Assembly: GCA_947460445.1 (NCBI GenBank)
Contig: CANHHS010000027.1
Span: 1-14,207 of the forward strand
Direction of reading: 5' to 3'
Source of the DNA: Opitutia bacterium
GTDB lineage: Bacteria; Verrucomicrobiota; Verrucomicrobiia; Opitutales; UBA953
Length of the DNA: 14,207 nt
A program made the position numbers and the translations under genes. Under the pieces are notes generated by a model, which was not told the DNA's origin, ran no database searches, and saw only the letters and a program-made list of their open reading frames with translations. Numbering within the stretch: position 1 is the stretch's first letter; every line of letters starts with the position of its first letter. Below are positions 6,725-11,867 of the stretch, piece by piece.

Positions 6725-7513
6725 AGGCGCCTTCACCTGTTGCGCAGAATAAATCTTTTGAGCCATCGGCAGAAGCTTTTGGAGGTCCTGGATGCGCGTC
6801 TGGTCTGATGGATGCGTCGAAAGAAACTCAGGCATACGAGCTCCAGGTTCTTTTGAGAAACGCTGCCAAAAGGTGACTGATTGAGCCGGGTTATAACCCG
6901 CCAGCGCCATATAAACAACGCCGAGCTGGTCGGCTTCAGATTCATGTGAACGACTAAAAGGCAGGATAACGCCAAGGGTCGCGACAGCACCATAAGCAGC
7001 CATAGCCTGTTGGTGCTTCTCGGCAGATTGATCACGCGTGGCTTGGTCAACCGCCACGGCTCCGACAGCAGCCGCAATGCCCTGAGAGACTCGCTCGTTG
7101 CCATGGCGGCAGACAACGTGCGCAACCTCATGTCCAAGAATGACGGCAATATCTTCGTCCGTCGGCGTCAGCCGGAACATGCCAGAGTTAAAACCGATTT
7201 TGCCACCGGGCATGGCAAATGCATTCGGCTTGTCATCGTTAATAATGGCAATTTCCCAAGCAGCTGGCGGCGGCAAAGTTGCGTCACCATAGCCTTTAGG
7301 CGCCGTACGCGCTGCAGTAATAACACGGAGTGCAATTGCTTTCACCCGGGCAAGGCCCGCAGGGTCATTAGCCTTGGGCATCTGCGCAAATGCTGCTGAG
7401 GCCTGCTCTGATAAAGCGGATTCACTAGCGAGATTCAACTGGCTACGCCCCGTTCCAGGAACCGTCCGGCAGGCACAGAGAGCTGCCGCGAATAATAAAA
7501 GGAAGGCTCTCAC
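6716..7513 (-). CDS. M48-family metalloprotease lipoprotein (LoiP/OMA1-like)
   Basis: This is a zinc endopeptidase predicted to be an envelope lipoprotein. The active site HEVAH (residues 128-132) provides two ligands and the catalytic Glu, and ESEAD (191-195) provides the third ligand, most likely E191. AFAMPGGKIGFNSGM (98-112) and LSTHPSD are typical of the M48C group, which includes LoiP, YcaL and BepA. From the GTG at 7513 the product is 265 aa and begins MRAFLLLFAAALCAC, a short lipoprotein signal with C15 as the lipidated residue. An ATG at 7567 would add 18 residues and overlap the kinase gene by 47 nt; I cannot exclude it. The gene starts 7 nt after the kinase stop, so it is probably the last gene of the export operon. 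A role in trimming or checking the outer-membrane exporter is an inference. Confidence 0.9.
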   Translation of the reverse strand: MRAFLLLFAAALCACRTVPGTGRSQLNLASESALSEQASAAFAQMPKANDPAGLARVKAIALRVITAARTAPKGYGDATLPPPAAWEIAIINDDKPNAFAMPGGKIGFNSGMFRLTPTDEDIAVILGHEVAHVVCRHGNERVSQGIAAAVGAVAVDQATRDQSAEKHQQAMAAYGAVATLGVILPFSRSHESEADQLGVVYMALAGYNPAQSVTFWQRFSKEPGARMPEFLSTHPSDQTRIQDLQKLLPMAQKIYSAQQVKAPAR

Positions 7514-7520
7514 GACTTGA

Positions 7521-9809
7521 TTAGGCAACGGGGTCCTTCTTCGTGGTTGGCTTCTCAACAACTTCATCGGCGGCATCGGTGTAATACTTGCTATACGATG
7601 CATCGTAAGAGTTCGTGTAGAACGCAGCGAGTCGGTTAGCCATCGAATTAAGTACAGCGCCCACAATCGGAACGCCAGCTTCGCGCAGTCGAGCAATACA
7701 CGACATCGCATTACGTTTCTTCACGAGGTTGAATCGCACCACATAAATCACTCCGTCGACTTTGGGCACAAGGTGCAGGGCGTCAGACACAGCACCGAGA
7801 GGTGGTGAGTCGATAAAGATGCGGTCATAACGCGTGCGCAGCTCGCGAATGAGTTCATCGAACCGTGGACTGTTGATGACTTGTGTTGGGTTCTTACAAA
7901 CACCTCCGACCGGCAGGATGTCTAAGTTGGGCTCGAAATCTTTCAAGATAGCTTCATCAAGCGTGATCTCATTATTGAAGTACTTACTGATACCATTCTC
8001 GGTCTCAATGCCCATCGAAGGAGCCACATTAGGGAGGCGTAAGTCGGCATCGACCACGAGTACGCGTTCACCATGTTGAGCGAAGGTCAGGGCAATATTG
8101 GTGGTCACGAATGTCTTACCTTCACCCGGGCGCGTGGATGTTGTTAGCAAAACTTTCGCACTCGCAGCCGATGGGTTAATTTTCATGACCGAGTGAATCG
8201 CTCGAAGCGATTCAATCGCCATCTTGTCCTTGGTCTGGCGGGCTAAGAGTGCTCGGTCCGGGCCATAGGTATCGCTCGTGCGCGGCACAGTCCCGATTAA
8301 CGGTAAACCAAGACCGCCTTCAATATCCACGGCAGATTTCACGCGGTCATCGAAGACCCCCAGCAAAACAACAAGTCCGATACCAGCGGCTAATCCAAGC
8401 CCGATACCCACAAAGACATTGAGGTAGTAGTTTTTGTTAATCGGACGGTCGGATACCACTGGTGTATCAAGAATGCGGACAGAAGTAGATGTTCCTGTCG
8501 TCGACGTGCGCAATTTAGCGTCTTCGTAACTTAGTTTTAAGCGATTTAAGAAATCTTCGCCTAAACGTATTTCTTTTTCGATCCGCTCGAGTTCGATATT
8601 CGCACCCTGTAACCGCGCAATCTCAGCTTCCTTGCCAGCCAAAGAGCGCTCTGCGGCAATGAGTCGCTGCTGCGAACTACTACGCAATCCAGCCAGGCGA
8701 TTAACCGACATCTCGATAGCCGTCTTCAGTTCGCGCTTCGTGACGTCGAGTTGTTCGCGGCTTAAACGAAGTGTGGGATGACTTTCGGTATATTTCTTCT
8801 CAAGGGTTTCAATGGTGACCTGCAGCTCGCTAACCCGGTTGTAAAGGGCGGATACGCGATCGTCTGATTTAACCATCGGAATTAAGACAAGGTCTTTACC
8901 TTCTTTTTTAAACTGCTCGATCTGCTCCCAAATAATTGCGAGCTCGTCGATCTGCCGGCGCAACTCCTCGCGATCTTTAACCAGCGCACCACGCTCAGAC
9001 CCTAACGTATTGGTGTCTTTCACAATCGCGAGCATGCGCTCACGACCCACTAATTCATTCTTGTCGAGGTAGAGTCGATTGAGTCGCTCCTCCAGAGACT
9101 CAATTTCTACACGCGCCTTTTCGACAAGAGGGTTCGTGACTGTCAATCGTTCGTCTTCGCTATTCTTCTGAATCGACTCGCAGAAAAGCCGACAGACTTG
9201 TCGAGAGAGGTCGCGGTCGGGATGTGTAAATTCGACATTCACGATCATGGTCATTCTTTGCGCTGCGATACCACGTTGCCGTCCGAACACCTCTTGTGAA
9301 GTAAGTGGTCCTGAAAAAATGTTTCCGGCTTGGTAGGGCTCGAGCACTGCCTTGCGCTCACTTGTCGTCAATCGTCTTTCAACAGCCTCAATAATGCCTG
9401 AGCTCTTCATCACTTCGATGGCCGTATTAAAGTCATCGGCGGACATAATTGCGTAAAGCTCCTCACCTGCGCCACGTCCCGTAATATTGGGAGCGTATTT
9501 ATAAACCTTTAGACGACCGGATGCACGGTACTCTGGGGTCGCATTGACAGTGTAGATTAACGCCGCCGTTACAAAAACGAGCACGGTGAGCACGAGGTAC
9601 CACATGCGCTCACGGAGCATGAGCATGTAATTCGCCAGGGGATTGACGCCGGCTGCCTGACCGTAACCTGGGGCTGGGGCAGACCCGTAGCCGCCGTAAC
9701 GCGAGTCACCATAAGTGCCGTAGCCGCCATAGCCACCGTAACCACCATAGCCACCGGAGTAACTCGTGTTACCGTCGTCGCGCTGGCGCAAAATGTAAGA
9801 AGATGGCAT
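7521..9809 (-). CDS. Wzc-like polysaccharide co-polymerase / BY-kinase (tyrosine autokinase)
   Basis: This 762-aa inner-membrane protein should control chain length and export of a surface polysaccharide. Order: a Gly/Tyr-rich N-terminus (17-50), TM1 (about 69-88), a Wzz domain, a long periplasmic coiled coil (about 220-435), a proline-containing segment (DTPVVSDRPINKN, 448-460), TM2 (about 461-485) and a cytoplasmic BY-kinase domain. Kinase motifs are Walker A STRPGEGKT (558-566), Walker A' VLVVDADLR (583-591), Walker B IFIDSPP (664-670) and ESLR (533-536). The C-terminus carries a tyrosine cluster (Y731, Y735, Y739, Y742, Y743), the usual autophosphorylation site. Adaptor and kinase are fused, as in E. 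coli Wzc. It starts 12 nt after the Wza-like gene with no Shine-Dalgarno. The N-terminal repeat is unusual for the family. Confidence 0.93.
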   Translation of the reverse strand: MPSSYILRQRDDGNTSYSGGYGGYGGYGGYGTYGDSRYGGYGSAPAPGYGQAAGVNPLANYMLMLRERMWYLVLTVLVFVTAALIYTVNATPEYRASGRLKVYKYAPNITGRGAGEELYAIMSADDFNTAIEVMKSSGIIEAVERRLTTSERKAVLEPYQAGNIFSGPLTSQEVFGRQRGIAAQRMTMIVNVEFTHPDRDLSRQVCRLFCESIQKNSEDERLTVTNPLVEKARVEIESLEERLNRLYLDKNELVGRERMLAIVKDTNTLGSERGALVKDREELRRQIDELAIIWEQIEQFKKEGKDLVLIPMVKSDDRVSALYNRVSELQVTIETLEKKYTESHPTLRLSREQLDVTKRELKTAIEMSVNRLAGLRSSSQQRLIAAERSLAGKEAEIARLQGANIELERIEKEIRLGEDFLNRLKLSYEDAKLRTSTTGTSTSVRILDTPVVSDRPINKNYYLNVFVGIGLGLAAGIGLVVLLGVFDDRVKSAVDIEGGLGLPLIGTVPRTSDTYGPDRALLARQTKDKMAIESLRAIHSVMKINPSAASAKVLLTTSTRPGEGKTFVTTNIALTFAQHGERVLVVDADLRLPNVAPSMGIETENGISKYFNNEITLDEAILKDFEPNLDILPVGGVCKNPTQVINSPRFDELIRELRTRYDRIFIDSPPLGAVSDALHLVPKVDGVIYVVRFNLVKKRNAMSCIARLREAGVPIVGAVLNSMANRLAAFYTNSYDASYSKYYTDAADEVVEKPTTKKDPVA
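9708..9758 (-). repeat. Gly-Gly-Tyr repeat tract in the Wzc-like protein
   Basis: Residues 18-34 consist of four GGY units followed by GTYG, and a related YGGYG follows at 38-42. The wider low-complexity stretch runs over residues 17-50 (9761-9660). Codons vary (GGT/GGC, TAC/TAT), so the repeat is kept at the protein level rather than being a fresh DNA slippage product. It lies on the cytoplasmic side, before TM1. Confidence 0.85.
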
Positions 9810-9821
9810 GGTAAATAGGGT

Positions 9822-10472
9822 TTAGATACGGCTTTCGCGCACAAAGACCTGATCGTCATCTTCGAGCAGAACGTCGGGGTCTTTACCTTCTTCGATGCGG
9901 CTTACATTAATCTCAAACGTACGCACGCTGCCGTCGGGTTGTTTGCGACGGATGATGACGCCCGAACGATTACCGCTACGAAGAATGCCACCCGCCGTCG
10001 CAAGTGCTTTCTTTAAAGTAATTTCTTCTTCGGGCGGAATGGGAACAGGGCCCGTCTTGCCAACGGAACCATCGATATAAATCCGGCGCTCAGCGTAACC
10101 ACGAATCTCTACGGAAACTTGCGGGGTCTTAAAATAAACACCGAATCGCTTGGCAAGTTCACCTTGGGCCTCTGTCATCGTTAAGCCGGCAATCTTAACC
10201 AAGCTGTCATCTTTCAAGAATGGGACGTCGATCGTGCCGTCTGTATTAATCCGTCGTTCCACAAAAGTATCGGCTTCATTAATAACCCCAATCCGGACGA
10301 AGTCGCGTGCCCGCAAGTGATACGATTCACGTACAGGGCCTGTAGCTGGATCAGCCGCTTCTTTTTCCTCAGAAGGCATGAGTGACTCGGACGTCCGACG
10401 CGCCGTCGAACAGCCAACAAAAATCATGGCTAAAACAGAGAATGATAAGGCTCTGACAAAGCACATACGCAT
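9822..10472 (-). CDS. Wza-like polysaccharide export lipoprotein (OPX), short form
   Basis: This 216-aa lipoprotein belongs to the outer-membrane polysaccharide export family. From the ATG at 10472 the signal reads MRMCFVRALSFSVLAMIFVG with C21 as the lipid-modified residue. The poly-export domain follows (about 50-125: YHLRARDFVRI, TDGTIDVPFL, MTEAQGELAKRF), then one SLBB-like domain (about 129-180: IYIDGSVGKTGPVPIP, ITLKKALATAGGI). E. coli Wza is 379 aa with further ring domains and a C-terminal amphipathic helix that makes the outer-membrane pore; those parts are absent here. It therefore probably needs another outer-membrane channel, and the beta-barrel gene 46 bp upstream is the natural partner. 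An upstream in-frame ATG (10541) is unlikely because it would overlap the barrel gene and bury the lipoprotein signal. Confidence 0.9.
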   Translation of the reverse strand: MRMCFVRALSFSVLAMIFVGCSTARRTSESLMPSEEKEAADPATGPVRESYHLRARDFVRIGVINEADTFVERRINTDGTIDVPFLKDDSLVKIAGLTMTEAQGELAKRFGVYFKTPQVSVEIRGYAERRIYIDGSVGKTGPVPIPPEEEITLKKALATAGGILRSGNRSGVIIRRKQPDGSVRTFEINVSRIEEGKDPDVLLEDDDQVFVRESRI

Positions 10473-10518
10473 AGCATAGAGGGTGGACAATCTAGCCCAC
10501 GGGTCAACAGACAGATGC

Positions 10519-11751
10519 TTACCAGCGCAAGTTAGCCTCAATCGACAGTTGATTTACACTGTAGATACTAGGCTCTAAGGATCGGGTCAGGGAATAGCCC
10601 GCCGTGTAGGTCCAATGGGTATTCGGGGAATAGGTAGCATTGAGACCAAAGGTCGCCGTACGCACGTTTAAGGCAGGCTCAACCATCGTGTCACTGTAAC
10701 CCGTGGTAAGCGCAGCCCTGAACGACTCGTCGTAGATATAATTAAGTCCGTACTGACTGGAACGAGTCGTACTGCGCTTACCGGAAGCAGCGATACTCGC
10801 ATCATCGGTAAAGGTTAGCGAATGACTTGTTTTATCCGTCAGGGTGTGACTGATTGAAATAGAATAGGAGGGGTTGGTCTCCGCACCCGCACCGCCATCA
10901 TATTTTGTCCTCAGAGAGCCAGCTTTGATTGTGAGATTGATTTTGCCCGAAGGTGTTGGCTGGCCAGTTAGCGTTACACCATAAAAATCTTTGGTGAATC
11001 CCGTATACGTCAGAGGGGCTGTCGAAAGCGTAGCGGCATTTATGTCCGTCCAGCCATGCTCCCAAGCCAGACCGATATTTAAACGTTCGCGAATTTGAAA
11101 ACGCACATCGAGAGGGAAGGTCCAGCTCGTGTTCTCCGTTAAACCTTGAGTATTGTAAGTTGGCGTCGTTGCTGGAGCTACAATTGGCTTTGCGAATGGG
11201 TCGTAACGGTTACTGCTTCGCGTGGCACCTAGCGTCGCGTTGAGCTTCTCGGTGAATCGATAACCAATCGTGGCTGAGTGCGAATACGTTGCTTGACGTG
11301 AAAGCGTGCCTTCGGCGCCTTGACCCGTAACTGCGGCTTCTTGAACGCCGTTACTTGCACTTTCAACATAACCAGCGGAACCCGAAACCGTCAGCGGACC
11401 ACCCGTATCAAACGAGAAATTAATGGAGGCGTTGTCGCGCTGATCATTTAAATCTCTCTGCGCGCTATCGAGAAACCGCACGTAATCACGTCGGAGCGAA
11501 ACAGAGGCTGAGAAATTCGACTCTTTGGCAAAATCGATGTCAAATCCTGGTCCGAGCGACCAATAAAGTCCTCCAGGAGGCAAACCAGCGGCAGATCCTA
11601 AGAAGATATTACTGTCGTAGGTCGCCTTACCTTTGAGCGTAAAATACACGTCCAGATTGTCACCGACTTGCAGCAACGGGGAATCGGGAACCCAGCCTGC
11701 GTGCACGGTGCTCGCAGCAACGAGTAGGGATATCGGAAGGGAGTGAGTCAT
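10519..11751 (-). CDS. outer-membrane beta-barrel protein linked to polysaccharide export
   Basis: This is a 410-aa exported protein. The signal peptide MTHSLPISLLVAASTVHA is followed by a mature part made of alternating polar/aromatic beta strands throughout (for example NFSASVSLRRDYVRF, SYSISISHTL, TATFGLNATYS), ending ANLRW with a terminal aromatic residue as in many barrels. It resembles the putative beta-barrel porin type found next to exopolysaccharide genes, but I cannot name a closer family. I chose the ATG at 11751 because it gives a clean signal peptide; the longer frame from 11835 starts inside the rpoC terminator. It is the first gene of the barrel-Wza-Wzc-M48 run. Together with the short Wza-like protein downstream it may form the outer-membrane exit, as do the Wzp barrels of Myxococcus; that is an inference. 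Confidence 0.82.
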   Translation of the reverse strand: MTHSLPISLLVAASTVHAGWVPDSPLLQVGDNLDVYFTLKGKATYDSNIFLGSAAGLPPGGLYWSLGPGFDIDFAKESNFSASVSLRRDYVRFLDSAQRDLNDQRDNASINFSFDTGGPLTVSGSAGYVESASNGVQEAAVTGQGAEGTLSRQATYSHSATIGYRFTEKLNATLGATRSSNRYDPFAKPIVAPATTPTYNTQGLTENTSWTFPLDVRFQIRERLNIGLAWEHGWTDINAATLSTAPLTYTGFTKDFYGVTLTGQPTPSGKINLTIKAGSLRTKYDGGAGAETNPSYSISISHTLTDKTSHSLTFTDDASIAASGKRSTTRSSQYGLNYIYDESFRAALTTGYSDTMVEPALNVRTATFGLNATYSPNTHWTYTAGYSLTRSLEPSIYSVNQLSIEANLRW

Positions 11752-11761
11752 CCGCGGGGTA

Positions 11762-11767
11762 GTTATA
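11762..11767 (-). promoter_or_regulatory. candidate -10 box for the export operon
   Basis: TATAAC on the minus strand lies 10 nt before the barrel-gene ATG, in an A/T-rich stretch just after the rpoC terminator. No convincing -35 is seen at 16-18 bp. A small inverted repeat (AAGGG / CCCTT, 11772-11788) lies immediately upstream and could be an operator. Confidence 0.35.
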
Positions 11768-11807
11768 TTTAAGGGCGGAAAACCCTTTGAACAAACTAAA
11801 ATTGATA

Positions 11808-11850
11808 CCAAAAAAGAGACTGCCCCACCCTTCAAAGGGCCGGGGCAGTC
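11808..11850 (-). terminator. intrinsic terminator of the rpoC transcript
   Basis: On the minus strand, 18 bp after the rpoC stop, GACTGCCCC (11850-11842) pairs perfectly with GGGGCAGTC (11826-11818). The loop holds a second small stem, CCCTT/AAGGG. The hairpin is followed by a T-rich tail (TCTTTTTT). This is the only strong intrinsic terminator in the window; it separates rpoC from the export operon. Confidence 0.9.
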
Positions 11851-11867
11851 TTTGTCGCTTTTTAAGC

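Noticed and set aside
7514..7711. N-terminal extension of the M48 protease to an ATG at 7711
   Set aside because: It runs through the end of the kinase gene in another frame. The lipoprotein signal begins with the GTG at 7513, or possibly an ATG at 7567.
10473..10541. N-terminal extension of the Wza-like gene to an ATG at 10541
   Set aside because: It overlaps the end of the barrel gene and would bury the lipoprotein signal that starts naturally at 10472.
11752..11835. N-terminal extension of the barrel gene to an ATG at 11835
   Set aside because: It would begin inside the rpoC terminator hairpin and put 28 residues before a perfect signal peptide that starts at 11751.
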